DNA from: Bacteroidales bacterium
GTDB taxonomy: Bacteria; Bacteroidota; Bacteroidia; Bacteroidales; Muribaculaceae
DNA length: 64,000 nt
NCBI GenBank assembly: GCA_022009815.1
Contig: CP091725.1
Location: 2,480,001 to 2,544,000 of the forward strand
Direction of reading: 5' to 3'
Numbering within the stretch: position 1 is the first letter of the stretch; every line of letters begins with the position of its first letter. Below are positions 19,995 through 30,120 of this stretch, piece after piece. A program made the position numbers and the translations under genes. The notes beneath the pieces were generated by a model, which was not told the DNA's origin, did no database searches, and saw only the letters and a program-made list of their open reading frames with translations.

Positions 19995-22832
19995 TCACAG
20001 ATTCATCAATTCCTTTCGCAGGAATCTTCCAGTAATTGAATCTTTTGACTCACAAATTTCTTCCGGAGTGCCGACGGCAATGATTTTGCCCCCGTTTTTT
20101 CCACCTTCTGGCCCCATATCCACAATGTAGTCTGCGCATTTTATGACATCGAGGTTGTGCTCGATAACCAATACCGTATTGCCCCGGTCAACAAGTTTGT
20201 TGAGTACCCCCATAAGAATACGGATGTCTTCAAAATGCAATCCTGTTGTCGGCTCGTCGAGGATAAAAAGCGTTTTACCTGTATCCTTCTTTGATAATTC
20301 CGTGGCAAGTTTCACTCGTTGACTCTCGCCTCCGGACAGCGTGCTTGATGGCTGTCCAAGTTTTATGTACCCCAGACCGACGTCCTGAAGCACCTTAATC
20401 TTCGACAATATTGACGGCATATTTTCAAAAAACTCCACAGCCTGATTTATTGTCATGTCGAGTACATCCGCTATTGATTTACCCTTGAATCTGACTTCAA
20501 GCGTTTCTCTGTTGTAGCGTTGGCCATGGCAAGCCTCGCAAGGCACCAATACGTTTGGCAGAAAATTCATTTCAATCGAGCGATAGCCGTTTCCTTTGCA
20601 CACATCACAACGTCCTCCCGACATATTAAAAGAAAAGCGTCCTGGCTTATACCCTCTGATTTTGGCTTCCGGAAGTTCCACAAACAAATTGCGTATGTTG
20701 GCAAACACATTGGTGTATGTCGCTGGGTTTGACCTCGGCGACTTTCCGATTGGCGCCTGGTCAACCGTGACCACCTTGTCAATGTTTTCAATGCCTTTTA
20801 TTGCTTTATATGGCAGCGGCTCTTTCAACGAACGATAGAATTTCTGACTCAAAATCGGCTGAAGCGTTTCGTTAATGATTGTTGATTTTCCACTGCCCGA
20901 CACTCCTGTGACGCAAATCAGTGCGCCCAGAGGCAGAGTCAGGTCTACATCTTTCAAATTATTGCCCGAGCAACCTTTCAACGTCAGTTTTTTTCCATTG
21001 CCTTTTCTTCGCTTTGCCGGCACTTCTATTTTCAACGAGCCGTTTAAATATCCAGCTGTCAGCGTGCCACTTTTAAGCATCTCTTCAGGAGTCCCGGCAA
21101 ACACAACTTTTCCACCCTTACGACCGGCCTTGGGTCCGATGTCAATCACATAATCCGATTCCAACATCATGTCTTTGTCATGCTCCACTACGACCACAGT
21201 ATTACCAAGGTCGCGCAATTCCTTCAGCGAATGGATAAGTCTGTCATTGTCCCTTTGATGCAGGCCAATGCTTGGTTCATCCAGGATATACAACACATTG
21301 ACCAGTTGGGAGCCAATCTGCGTGGCGAGCCGTATGCGTTGGCTCTCGCCTCCTGACAGCGACATTGAACTGCGCGACAACGACAAGTAGTCAAGTCCCA
21401 CATCGTTAAGGAAATGCAACCGTGAACGAATCTCCTTCAAGATTTCCTTTGCCACGACCTGTTGCTGCTTGCCCAATTTCTGTTCCACCGTGTCGACCCA
21501 CTCCTTCAAGTCAGACAATTCCATATTGGCAAGCTCGTCAATGTTTTTACCATCGATGAAATAATGCAGAGCCTCCCTGTTGAGCCTTGCTCCATGACAC
21601 ACCGGACACACTGTAGGAGTGTAGAACTGCCCGGCCCATTTCTGTGCTTTGGACGACACTTCATCGTTTTGCTGCATCTCGATATATTTCACAATGCCGT
21701 CATATGTAGGTTGATACCCCCTGCCGATTCCTGCAGGATTGACGAGAGCCTCGTCCGTTCCATTAAGAATCTCATCAAGTGCTTTCTCCGAAAGATCCTT
21801 GATTGGCGTTTTCAAAGAATACCCCTCTTTCTCACAAATTCCCGCAATCTGTGAAAATATAAAGTTGTTTGAATAGCTACCCAATGGCAGAATACCCCCA
21901 GAATATATCGTTTTTGATTTGTCTGGTATAATCTTATCCACATCAATCAGATTCACACTGCCAAGTCCCTTGCACTTTGGGCAAGCCCCCTGCATTGAGT
22001 TGAATGAAAAATTGTGTGGTGCAGGTTCTCTATACGACAAACCTGTTATCGGGTCCATCAGCGACTTACTGTAGAAAAAGCCTTCACCTTTTTCCACGTC
22101 AAAAACCTGAATAACGCCATCGCCCTGCTTCATTGCAACCGCAATTGTTTCTTTAAGGCGTTGACTGTCTTTGCCCGACACCTTCAGCTTGTCTACAACC
22201 AGTTCAATATTATGGTTTTTATAGCGGTCGAGACGCATTCCCACAACGATTTCCTGTAGCTCGCCGTCAACGCGCACATTCAGATATCCTTTACGGCGCA
22301 ACTGTTCGAACAACTCCTTGTAATGCCCCTTGCGGTTATTGACCAACGGGGAGAGAATCAACACCTTTTGGTTGTCAAACTTGCCCAATATCAATTCCAG
22401 AATCTGTTCTTCTGTATATTTTATCATGGGCTTTCCGCTTTTATATGACACGGCTTCTCCAATCCTGGCGAAGAGCAGTCGCAAGAAATCATAGACCTCA
22501 GTAATTGTGCCTATTGTGCTCCGAGGATTCTTGTTTACCGTTTTTTGCTCTATCGAAATTACTGGACAGAGCCCCGTTATCTTGTCCACATCCGGGCGTT
22601 CGAGAGCCCCAAGCATATTTCGAGCATACGACGAAAATGTTTCTATATAACGACGTTGTCCTTCCGCATAAACCGTGTCAAACGCCAACGACGACTTGCC
22701 GCTGCCGCTAAGTCCCGTGATAACAGTCAATTTATCGTGTGGGATAAAAGCATCTATATTTTTGAGATTATGGACCCTGGCTCCGTAAACAGCCACGCAG
22801 TCCGTTTCATCATTTTTTTTTATCTTGTCCAA
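19995..22832 (-). CDS. uvrA: Excinuclease ABC subunit A
   Basis: A complete 945-residue UvrA, the damage sensor of nucleotide excision repair. Two ABC ATPase modules are visible: GLSGSGKS at residues 40-47 and GVSGSGKS near 650, with LSGGESQR signatures near 495 and 835. Zinc ligands occur as CPKC/CPVC in the first half and CDVC/CEAC in the second. Its start overlaps the end of the lytic transglycosylase gene by 13 bases. Confidence 0.97.
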   Translation of the reverse strand: MDKIKKNDETDCVAVYGARVHNLKNIDAFIPHDKLTVITGLSGSGKSSLAFDTVYAEGQRRYIETFSSYARNMLGALERPDVDKITGLCPVISIEQKTVNKNPRSTIGTITEVYDFLRLLFARIGEAVSYKSGKPMIKYTEEQILELILGKFDNQKVLILSPLVNNRKGHYKELFEQLRRKGYLNVRVDGELQEIVVGMRLDRYKNHNIELVVDKLKVSGKDSQRLKETIAVAMKQGDGVIQVFDVEKGEGFFYSKSLMDPITGLSYREPAPHNFSFNSMQGACPKCKGLGSVNLIDVDKIIPDKSKTIYSGGILPLGSYSNNFIFSQIAGICEKEGYSLKTPIKDLSEKALDEILNGTDEALVNPAGIGRGYQPTYDGIVKYIEMQQNDEVSSKAQKWAGQFYTPTVCPVCHGARLNREALHYFIDGKNIDELANMELSDLKEWVDTVEQKLGKQQQVVAKEILKEIRSRLHFLNDVGLDYLSLSRSSMSLSGGESQRIRLATQIGSQLVNVLYILDEPSIGLHQRDNDRLIHSLKELRDLGNTVVVVEHDKDMMLESDYVIDIGPKAGRKGGKVVFAGTPEEMLKSGTLTAGYLNGSLKIEVPAKRRKGNGKKLTLKGCSGNNLKDVDLTLPLGALICVTGVSGSGKSTIINETLQPILSQKFYRSLKEPLPYKAIKGIENIDKVVTVDQAPIGKSPRSNPATYTNVFANIRNLFVELPEAKIRGYKPGRFSFNMSGGRCDVCKGNGYRSIEMNFLPNVLVPCEACHGQRYNRETLEVRFKGKSIADVLDMTINQAVEFFENMPSILSKIKVLQDVGLGYIKLGQPSSTLSGGESQRVKLATELSKKDTGKTLFILDEPTTGLHFEDIRILMGVLNKLVDRGNTVLVIEHNLDVIKCADYIVDMGPEGGKNGGKIIAVGTPEEICESKDSITGRFLRKELMNL

Positions 22833-23746
22833 TTCTCTCTATACGTTTTTAATGTCTGCTTGCTTCTGTACAAACTTGTTTCTTTCGGGATTTTAACCAC
22901 ATAAGTTTTGTTGTTGGGATTCGGCAGCGATACCGACCGAATCCACGGGTTGTATTCCCGAAGCAATGAATAAGTAATATTGTGCTCCTTCGACCACTGC
23001 ACCCAGTCTTTTACAGGCTCTGCCACCACAAATGTGTCGCAATCCAACGGTTGATACAGTTGGTTTGCTTTTATCGCATACCCATATCTTGCTGGATTCT
23101 CGATTATCAGTTTCATTGCAAGCAAGCGGAAAATATACCGTGATGTTTCTTTGTTAAGATACAAATCAAGCGCATGCTCCACATCCTGTGTTTCCAGCGA
23201 TTTGGAAATTCGCCCCATCCCGGCATTGTATGCCGCGGCGACGGTAAGCCAGCATTTATATTTTGCATAAGCACGTTTAAAGTATTTGCATGCCGCCACG
23301 GTGGATTTGTCACAATCCAAACGTTCGTCAACATATTCATTGACTTCCAAACCGTATTCTTTTGCTGTCGACGGCATAAACTGCCACATACCGACAGCTT
23401 TAGCACTTGACACAGCAGCGTTATCATAATGGCTCTCAATTGCCGCCAAGTAGACCAAATCTTCAGGCACGCCCTGTTCCTTCAATATCTTCACAATTCC
23501 AGGGGCATAGCGATTGGCTCGTTTTATTGTCAAAAGAGTGTTGGTGTGCCCAAAAGCAAACGATATCATCTCTCTGTCCATGCGCTCGTAGAAATCGATT
23601 CTGTCAAGATCGACAACCCTGTCGGCGAAATGCACTTTCTCTGGGATAACAGGCGCATATGCCACGGCGTTGCCCTGCGCCAGCATTGGCATAAACGGCA
23701 TTGTCACCGCAAACACCACAATTGCAATCTTATTCTGTAGTTTCAT
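22820..23746 (-). CDS. Lytic murein transglycosylase (SLT/MltD type)
   Basis: A 308-residue exported enzyme that cleaves the glycan strand of peptidoglycan. It has a signal peptide (IAIVVFAVTMPFMPMLAQG), then the SLT domain with AIESHYDNAAVS (catalytic Glu), AVGMWQFMPSTAKEYG and AAAYNAGMGRI. There is no LysM repeat; the last 60 residues end in YVVKIPKETSLYR, so it resembles MltD without LysM. It overlaps uvrA on one side and the T9SS-cargo gene on the other (17 bases), indicating translational coupling. Confidence 0.9.
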   Translation of the reverse strand: MKLQNKIAIVVFAVTMPFMPMLAQGNAVAYAPVIPEKVHFADRVVDLDRIDFYERMDREMISFAFGHTNTLLTIKRANRYAPGIVKILKEQGVPEDLVYLAAIESHYDNAAVSSAKAVGMWQFMPSTAKEYGLEVNEYVDERLDCDKSTVAACKYFKRAYAKYKCWLTVAAAYNAGMGRISKSLETQDVEHALDLYLNKETSRYIFRLLAMKLIIENPARYGYAIKANQLYQPLDCDTFVVAEPVKDWVQWSKEHNITYSLLREYNPWIRSVSLPNPNNKTYVVKIPKETSLYRSKQTLKTYRENWTR

Positions 23747-25060
23747 TCCTGTCGGTTCTTGTACTCCTCAATATGTTTATATCTCCCTTCTTTTTATACT
23801 CTTTTCCATCGGCGCCTTTCGCCTCTATCACATAATAGTAGACACCAGGCTTGACGTACTTGCCTTTGTATTTACCATCCCATCCTTTTGACGGATCGTC
23901 AAACTCAATCATTTTATTGCCATAGCGGTCGAAAATCCAACATTTGAACTCAACGATAGACTTATACGACACTTTCCACTCATCGTTGTATCCAGGACTT
24001 GCGTCAGGAGAAAAAGCATTAGGACAATCAAGCAAAGACTCCCCTATCGACACTGTATAGACTTCGCTTTCGTTCGTGCACGAAGCATCGCTGTTTGAGC
24101 CGATAAATTTAACATAATACGAACCCTGTTCGTTGAATGTATAATCGATTGTCTCCTCGTTAAATCGATAGTCAACTGTCGAGAAGTCCTGACTTTAGAA
24201 ATTTGCCACTCTTTATGCTCCACAGCATCGGTGCATATTGCGGAAAACGTTATCGTTGCCGGCGCAGATCCGCCAAGTGCATCTTCCGCCGTCCCTTGCT
24301 CATTGCCATTCTCACGTCGCTGCTGGGTCGCGGTCGTTTGAAAATCTATTGACGAAGCACTAAGTATATCTGTCGTAAATGTTTTTGCAAGTCCCCATTG
24401 CGACAGAAACTTGTCACCGTCAATCACAAACTGAGTATCGCATAATGGTGCAGGCAGAACCATCCTTTCAGACAGGTTTGCCACGGTTTCAGTTGTTTCC
24501 TTACCATTGTAAACAGCATCATCGTCATTCCACTCGAGAGTGTTGTAGCTGACTGTGATCTCTCGGCTCAACACCTTAGGTACACCAGTAACGGAATAAT
24601 ATGTTATCGTCGGGCAGCCGCAATCCACTTCCAATGTCGCAGAACCACAGTCCTGCTCGGCAGGAAATGACACTCCGTTGATTGCTAATTCATAATTAGA
24701 ATAATCCACAAGCCAGAAATAACTACGTTTTGCACCATCCTCAATTATATAACCGCAGTTCACTCTTGGATTGCGAAACGTTGACACCGCACCACTACGG
24801 TCTATCGTCGAGACTTCCTCTGCATAGCCACCGCCCCGCTCATCATACACCAACCATTTTACATTGTTTTCGCCAGACTCTGACGTGTATGTCAAAACGG
24901 TTTCAGATCCTCCATAAATGATATATATGTCATTTAATCCTGTTCCCGCAGGAGGTGTGACGGACAAAGCTTTACGCAACGAGCAGTCGACCGTCAAAGC
25001 GGCATTAGCGACAAGTCCCGTTGTCAGAAGGGCAAGTATACTTATGTATTTTCTTTTCAT
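23730..25060 (-). CDS. T9SS type-B sorting (gliding-motility CTD) domain protein (frameshift)
   Basis: The N-terminal part (25060 to about 24195) begins with a signal peptide (ISILALLTTGLVANAALTVDC) and has Cys-rich, beta-rich Ig-like sequence. The C-terminal 105 residues (CPNAFSPDASPGYNDEWKV..IFDRYGNKM..PGVYYYVIEAKG) match the CHU_C/type-B domain used for export by the type IX secretion system. The frame breaks near 24195: one more A in CTAAAGTCAGG joins the two parts into 443 residues. It is therefore likely a surface-exposed or secreted protein. It overlaps the lytic transglycosylase gene, and its ATG is only six bases after the IS110 transposase stop, so its original promoter has probably been displaced. 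Confidence 0.8.
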
Positions 25061-26100
25061 ATTTTTTTATGATTTGTGCAAGCCTAAACTGATAAAAATA
25101 GGTTGATAAACTCGATTATTTCTGATTACGGCGAACATTCTAGCCACGAGCTTGGCTCGCACTGCGTTTAATACGGTCATTTTGTTTTTTCCTTCGGCGA
25201 CTTTTCTTTCAAAATATGTTTTCAGATCGCCTGTCTTCTTATGGGCAATCGCCACGGCAGCCATGTGAAGGAGGCATTTTATGTATTTTACGGCCCGTTG
25301 AGACACTCTGTTTCGAGAGTGTTGGCTCGAGCCGGATGTGTATGCGAATGGAGCGACTCCGACGTAACAGTTGAACTGTCTGGGATTGTCGAAGCGTGTA
25401 AAGGCTTCAGTAGCTATAATCATGTTCATAGCGACAACCGGTCCGACGCCTTCCACAGACTTAAGCAATCTCATCTGTCGGGATAGTTTCTTCCGAAGAA
25501 TCGATGACATCAGCCATCTCTTGGGCAATCTCTTTCAACGTCTTTTTCAAGAGACTTGATCATCTCCTTCAGACGCTTAGCCTTGCGCTTGAAGATTTTT
25601 ATCCTCCATGAAGCCTTCCTGGTCGGACAGCTGCGCTTTGTATTTCGCCATATCCGTAAGGTAGAGCGAGCGCTCCGCCTCCAGCTGCTTGAGGCGCATA
25701 AGTTCCTCTGCAGGACGCTGGTAGGGCTTGGCTTTATCGAAGAAGCGCATGGCATACTCGGCAATGCGGCGGGCGTCCACTTTGTCATTTTTTTACCGCG
25801 TGTTACGCCGGAACAGTATTTTATCTGCGAGGCGTTTTTCAAGCCACAGCTTGCTGCCTACCGATTCTGCAGGCACATATCAGTGGATATGTGTACTGGC
25901 CGGTGTGCTCCGCGCAGATGATGAAACAGTCGTTGCTCATGCTCAGTTCTTCTTTTTATGCCGGCTATCACAGTGGCGATGGCCTGCGGGTGATTACTTA
26001 CTTGTTCCTCTTTGAGGACCTTTGAATTTGACATTACACAGATGTCCAGTTTCTTTTTTTCGAGACATCTATGCCGATGAAATAAAAAAATTTTTGCATA
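25061..26100 (-). mobile_element. IS110-family insertion sequence, at least the coding part
   Basis: Defined here by its transposase; IS110 elements lack clear terminal inverted repeats and target duplications, so the true ends cannot be placed by eye. The left end must fall in or before the six bases 25061-25066 unless the element is truncated. The transposase-upstream non-coding end probably lies between 26101 and about 26400, where IS110-group elements encode a guide (bridge) RNA; I cannot verify a fold. Confidence 0.7.
25067..26100 (-). CDS. IS110-family transposase, broken into several frames
   Basis: The start at 26100 reads MQKFFYFIGIDVSKK, with the first Asp of the DEDD RuvC-like domain. 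Middle parts (VDARRIAEYAMRFFDKAKPY, near 25780) and the C-terminal Transposase_20 domain (LKSVEGVGPVVAMNM, near 25460, then SGSSQHSRNRVSQRA with the candidate catalytic Ser) are in different frames. Most breaks can be repaired by adding one or two bases to A runs, so the element may be intact in the organism; alternatively it is decayed. It lies directly upstream of, and in the same direction as, the T9SS-cargo gene. Confidence 0.75.
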
Positions 26101-26412
26101 ACTTTGTAGTTGACAAACAACGAGAGAAAGGAACTCGTCCCTAACCTAACTACCTTAACAACAGGTGTTATATTTTTATACAGGTCTCCGGACGGGAAAG
26201 GCGGAGAGTCCTAATATGAACACGGGTATTTCCCCTGGCGCAAAATGGTTCACTCTCTGTCTTCCTTTCTTTCAATATTTATTTTTTCACTGCAAATTTA
26301 CCATTTCTATTTCAGTTTCGGTTTGCCGCTGCAAATCTAAGGTAATTGCAAAAATACAACAAACCCACCACTTATAGAACCCCGCAAAGCGAAATTCACG
26401 ATGATTAACAAT
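26101..26412. other. Intergenic region between IS110 transposase and tRNA genes
   Basis: About 310 bases without a supported gene. It contains CTCCG...CGGAG, which could form a short hairpin near 26189-26209, and may include the non-coding guide-RNA end of the IS110 element. No promoter with both consensus boxes is evident. Confidence 0.35.
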
Positions 26413-26448
26413 AAAAAAACAGAACCACATTATTGTAGTTCTGTTTTT
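26413..26448 (-). terminator. Terminator of the tRNA-Arg operon
   Basis: On the minus strand AAAAACAGAAC (26448-26438) pairs with GTTCTGTTTTT (26425-26415) and runs into further T residues, directly after the second tRNA. Confidence 0.8.
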
Positions 26449-26449
26449 G

Positions 26450-26523
26450 TGACTCCGACAGGATTCAAACCTGTAACCTTCTGATCCGTAGTCAGATGCT
26501 CTATTCAGTTGAGCTACGGAGCC
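26450..26523 (-). tRNA. tRNA-Arg (anticodon ACG), second copy in the operon
   Basis: A 74-base cloverleaf: acceptor GGCTCCG/CGGAGTC, D arm GCTCAACTGAATAGAGC, anticodon stem TCTGA/TCAGA with loop CTACGGA (anticodon ACG), T arm CAGGTTTGAATCCTG, discriminator A. CCA is not encoded. The sequence is identical to the copy at 26549-26622. Confidence 0.95.
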
Positions 26524-26548
26524 GTTAAGACTCTTTCTTTTAAAATTG

Positions 26549-26622
26549 TGACTCCGACAGGATTCAAACCTGTAACCTTCTGATCCGTAGTCAGATGCTC
26601 TATTCAGTTGAGCTACGGAGCC
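26549..26622 (-). tRNA. tRNA-Arg (anticodon ACG), first copy in the operon
   Basis: Identical in sequence and structure to the downstream copy, 25 bases apart. It is closest to the shared promoter. ACG is the arginine tRNA whose wobble A is normally deaminated to inosine to read CGN codons. Confidence 0.95.
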
Positions 26623-26643
26623 GTTATTTCTCGTTTGCGAGTG

Positions 26644-26675
26644 CAAAGGTATACACAATTCTTCTTTCCCGCAAA
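26644..26675 (-). promoter_or_regulatory. Promoter of the tRNA-Arg pair
   Basis: Minus-strand TTTG (26672-26675), 20 bases, then TACCTTTG (26644-26651), 21 bases before the first tRNA. This is a full consensus match at the usual spacing. Confidence 0.85.
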
Positions 26676-26700
26676 TTTTTGGGCAACTTTTTTCAAAAAA

Positions 26701-26737
26701 AATTAGATGGTGGCGTCCATGACGCCACCATCTAATT
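26701..26737 (-). terminator. Terminator of the transglutaminase-like gene
   Basis: A perfect 17-bp inverted repeat (AATTAGATGGTGGCGTC and complement) around a three-base loop, followed on the minus strand by a run of T residues; it begins just after the stop at 26743. Confidence 0.9.
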
Positions 26738-26742
26738 ATGTA

Positions 26743-28152
26743 TCAATGCAATTCCTTTACTTCAATAATTTGAAGTTCCGGCGACCATCCTCGGTAATAG
26801 AACAAGTTTCCACCGTTCCACTCGACTTCTCCCAGTTGGGAATCCACGGTTTCGCTTCGAATAAATTTCTTTTCCGGAGAAAACGAACCACACACGCCTC
26901 GGTTTGCCGCAAGGCGGAAATAATCCATGCCGGACTTATAGAAATTCACCACATCCTTATCTTTAGATGCCAAATTAAGGCCGAAAGACATATCCACCGG
27001 GACCCAACCTACTCCTTCGAAATACACTTCCGCCCAGTCATGAATTCCGACATTCTCCGGTTCAAGATACCATCCGCTTTCCCAACGCGCCGGAATTCCG
27101 ATGTTTCGAAGAAGATTTATATACAAAAGCGATACTTGTCCACAGTCACCGTATCCACGATTGAGCGCATACTCCGCAAGGTTAGGAATCGTGCTGTATT
27201 CCCTGGCTCCCGCCCATGGAAAATAAGCGTCAATCCAATCATAAATAAGAGACGCCTGTTTTACCGGGTTGTCCTCCCTACCAACGATATGTTTTGCCAA
27301 AGCCTGGAAATCCTCGGAAAGAAGTATCTGGGGAGCATCTGGAGCCGTATACTTCAAATAGACATCCGATGTTTTATCATACGGCTTGAGGTGGCTCAAC
27401 ATGTAATCTTGCGAGAAATACTTTGAATACACATCATACGAGTATACTATCTCAAAATGCGCAGGCTGTCCTTTCTTCGCTTTTCGCTCCATATACACAG
27501 TGTTGTGCTTCTCGCTGTTGGAAAATCGCACCTTATCGCTCGACGAAATCAGCGTCACGTTTTTTTGGCGTTCCGTCGTTGTCGGGAAAGGCATCCACAC
27601 ACGTATTTTCTCACCGGCAGGAACCGAGTCAGCGTCAACATCAATCGTATATTTAATTGTTATGCGATGTCCGCCGTCATAACCGGTCTCCCTTGAGATG
27701 CCTTTCAGCACGCCACTGACCATTTCGGCTCCTGACACAGCATCAAATATCGCCTGCGTTTTTCTTCCCGCCGACAATTCCGGGACAAGCCTATCTATGT
27801 TTGAAATCGCCTTACGAAACATCCGCTTCTCTCCGTTGATCATTTTCGTCTCAACAAAGTTGCGTGTTTCCCAGTCTTTCACATTGGCGACAGACACATG
27901 CGGAAAGCGTTCCTGTATCTTTTCCACCCCTTCTTCAAAAGTATAGCAGAAATCCCTCTCAATGCGACTCATTATGGCGCGCAACGAATCAGCCTCGACC
28001 GCCGTCAAACTGACGCCACTCTTTCCAATCACACTGTCGGCCTTCGCGAACTCTCCATCTTTCATCAGCAATGAAATTTCCATCGGCACTTCACCGAAGC
28101 ACGGCAAGGCGGCAAAAGACACCAAGCCGGCAAACAAATATTTCCTGTTCAT
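26743..28152 (-). CDS. Secreted transglutaminase-like cysteine protease-fold protein
   Basis: A 469-residue protein with an N-terminal signal peptide (FAGLVSFAALPCFG) and a transglutaminase-like core: YGDCGQVS (Cys, residue about 345), GIHDWAEVYF (His, about 382) and VPVDMSF (Asp, about 400). The N-terminal 280 residues are a helical region followed by a beta-rich domain. Proteins of this type in Bacteroidales are periplasmic or surface peptidases/amidases; the substrate is not known. It is monocistronic, with its own promoter and terminator. Confidence 0.85.
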   Translation of the reverse strand: MNRKYLFAGLVSFAALPCFGEVPMEISLLMKDGEFAKADSVIGKSGVSLTAVEADSLRAIMSRIERDFCYTFEEGVEKIQERFPHVSVANVKDWETRNFVETKMINGEKRMFRKAISNIDRLVPELSAGRKTQAIFDAVSGAEMVSGVLKGISRETGYDGGHRITIKYTIDVDADSVPAGEKIRVWMPFPTTTERQKNVTLISSSDKVRFSNSEKHNTVYMERKAKKGQPAHFEIVYSYDVYSKYFSQDYMLSHLKPYDKTSDVYLKYTAPDAPQILLSEDFQALAKHIVGREDNPVKQASLIYDWIDAYFPWAGAREYSTIPNLAEYALNRGYGDCGQVSLLYINLLRNIGIPARWESGWYLEPENVGIHDWAEVYFEGVGWVPVDMSFGLNLASKDKDVVNFYKSGMDYFRLAANRGVCGSFSPEKKFIRSETVDSQLGEVEWNGGNLFYYRGWSPELQIIEVKELH

Positions 28153-28178
28153 GACATTCTGTTTCGTACATTAATTTC

Positions 28179-28209
28179 CAAAGGTAGGAAATTTTCACGT
28201 AAAGCCAAC
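28179..28209 (-). promoter_or_regulatory. Promoter of the transglutaminase-like gene
   Basis: Minus-strand TACCTTTG (28179-28186) with a near-match GTTG at 20 bases upstream (28206-28209). The gene starts 27 bases further on. Confidence 0.6.
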
Positions 28210-28311
28210 ATCATTTCCGATTTTTTAATCCAAAATAATTCCATATTTACCCGTTCTTTCGTAATTTTGCAACACGACTATTATTAACGTAAAAAACATA
28301 ACCTTGTAATT

Positions 28312-29950
28312 ATGGCAAATCCAGAATTCAAGTACAGTCCGATGTTCCAACTTGGAAAGGACGACACCGAGTACTATTTACTTACCAAAGACCACGTTTC
28401 TGTTGGCGAATTTGAAGGTCATCCAATTTTGAAAGTGGAGAAGGAAGGCTTGACCGCTATGGCAAACGCCGCTTTCCACGATGTTTCATTCATGCTTCGC
28501 CGTTCACACAACGAGCAAGTGGCAAAAATCCTTAACGACCCCGAGGCAAGCGAGAACGACAAGTATGTCGCATTGACATTCCTTCGCAACGCCGACGTTG
28601 CCACAAAAGGCGTATTGCCATTGTGCCAGGACACAGGCACCGCCATTATTCACGGAGAAAAAGGTCAACAAGTGTGGACTGGATTCAGCGATGAAGAGGC
28701 CCTTTCGTTAGGCGTATACAAAACATACACAGAAAACAACCTCCGCTATTCCCAAAACGCGCCATTGTCAATGTATGAGGAAGTAAATACGAAATGCAAT
28801 CTTCCTGCACAAATCGACATTGAGGCAACAGAAGGCATGGAATACCATTTCTTGTGCGTAACCAAAGGTGGTGGCTCTGCAAACAAAACATATCTCTATC
28901 AAGAGACAAAAGCTATTCTGAATCCTGACACTTTGGTTCCGTTCCTTGTAGCCAAGATGAAGACTCTCGGCACAGCCGCTTGTCCTCCATACCACATTGC
29001 ATTCGTGATTGGCGGCACATCGGCAGAGAAGAACTTGCTGACAGTTAAATTGGCATCCACCCATTATTACGACACGCTTCCTACAACAGGCGATGAGACA
29101 GGCCGCGCTTTCCGCGACATTGAATTGGAGAAGAAAGTGCTTGAAGAGGCCCACAACATCGGTCTTGGCGCTCAATTCGGCGGCAAATACTATGCACACG
29201 ACATCCGCATCGTACGCCTGCCTAGACATGGAGCATCTTGTCCAATCGGTCTGGGAGTTTCCTGTTCAGCCGACCGCAACGTCAAGTGTAAAATCAATAA
29301 AGACGGTATTTGGATTGAAATTGGACAGCAACCCAGGCGAACTCATTCCAGAGGAATTGCGTAAAGCCGGCGAAGGCGATGTTATAAAAATCGACCTTGA
29401 CCGTCCGATGTCGGAAGTGCTGAAGGAATTGACAAAATATCCAGTATCAACACGCTTGTCGTTGAACGGCACAATCATCGTGGCACGCGACATCGCTCAC
29501 GCCAAGCTTAAAGAGCGTTTGGACAACGGCGAGGGTCTCCCTGAATACATCAAGAACCATCCAGTATACTATGCTGGTCCGGCGAAAACTCCAGAAGGCA
29601 TGCCGTGTGGATCGCTCGGTCCGACAACCGCAGGCCGTATGGACCCATATGTAGACTTGTTCCAGAGCCACGGAGGCAGCATGGTTATGCTGGCAAAGGG
29701 CAACCGTTCGCAGCAAGTGACAGACGCCTGCAAAAAACATGGCGGATTCTATCTCGGAAGCATCGGCGGTGCAGCTGCAATTCTTGCCCAGAACAACATC
29801 AAGAGCATTGAATGTGTTGAATTCCCAGAGCTCGGAATGGAAGCCGTATGGAAAATCCGCGTAGAAGACTTCCCTGCATTCATTCTTGTTGACGACAAGG
29901 GTAACGACTTCTTCCAGCAAATCAAACCACGTTGCGCTGGTTGCAAATAA
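28312..29950 (+). CDS. fumA: Class I fumarate hydratase (frameshift)
   Basis: An iron-sulfur fumarase interconverting fumarate and malate in the reductive branch leading to succinate/propionate in Bacteroidales. The N-terminal domain has LPLCQDTGTA (Cys, residue about 104), KGGGSANKTYL and GASCPIG (Cys); the C-terminal domain has YYAGPAKTPEGMPCGSLGPTTAGRMD and ends in GCK. The frame changes near 29335: TGGATTGAAATTGG would read WIEKLDSNPGEL with two more A residues, for 546 residues, the normal size. A possible -7 element TAATTTTG is at 28262-28269. Confidence 0.93.
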
Positions 29951-29970
29951 TCCTTGATTTTCAAAGCGAG

Positions 29971-30007
29971 CAAAGCGGTGTCCAGTTCTTCTGTTCACCG
30001 CTTTTTA
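29971..30007 (+). terminator. Terminator of the fumarase gene
   Basis: AAAGCGGTG (29972-29980) pairs with CACCGCTTT (29996-30004) followed by T residues; it begins 21 bases after the stop. Confidence 0.8.
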
Positions 30008-30063
30008 ATATAAAGCGCCTTTGTCATTAGCAAAATTTGACAATCTGACTAAACCGCACATGC

Positions 30064-30093
30064 TTTAGCATTCAAAAAAACGACGTACCTTTG
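30064..30093 (+). promoter_or_regulatory. Promoter of the phosphoesterase/beta-propeller gene
   Basis: TACCTTTG at 30086-30093 is an exact -7 element; the best -33 candidate is TTTA at 30064-30067 with an 18-base spacer. The start codon at 30121 lies 28 bases downstream, which rules out an earlier start at 30091. Confidence 0.65.
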
Positions 30094-30120
30094 CAGTACA
30101 ATTCTAACACATTATCACAA

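Noticed and set aside
26450..26622. A direct repeat that could be part of a repeat array
   Set aside because: Both units fold as tRNA-Arg(ACG) with a promoter and terminator; there are only two and the spacer is 25 bases.
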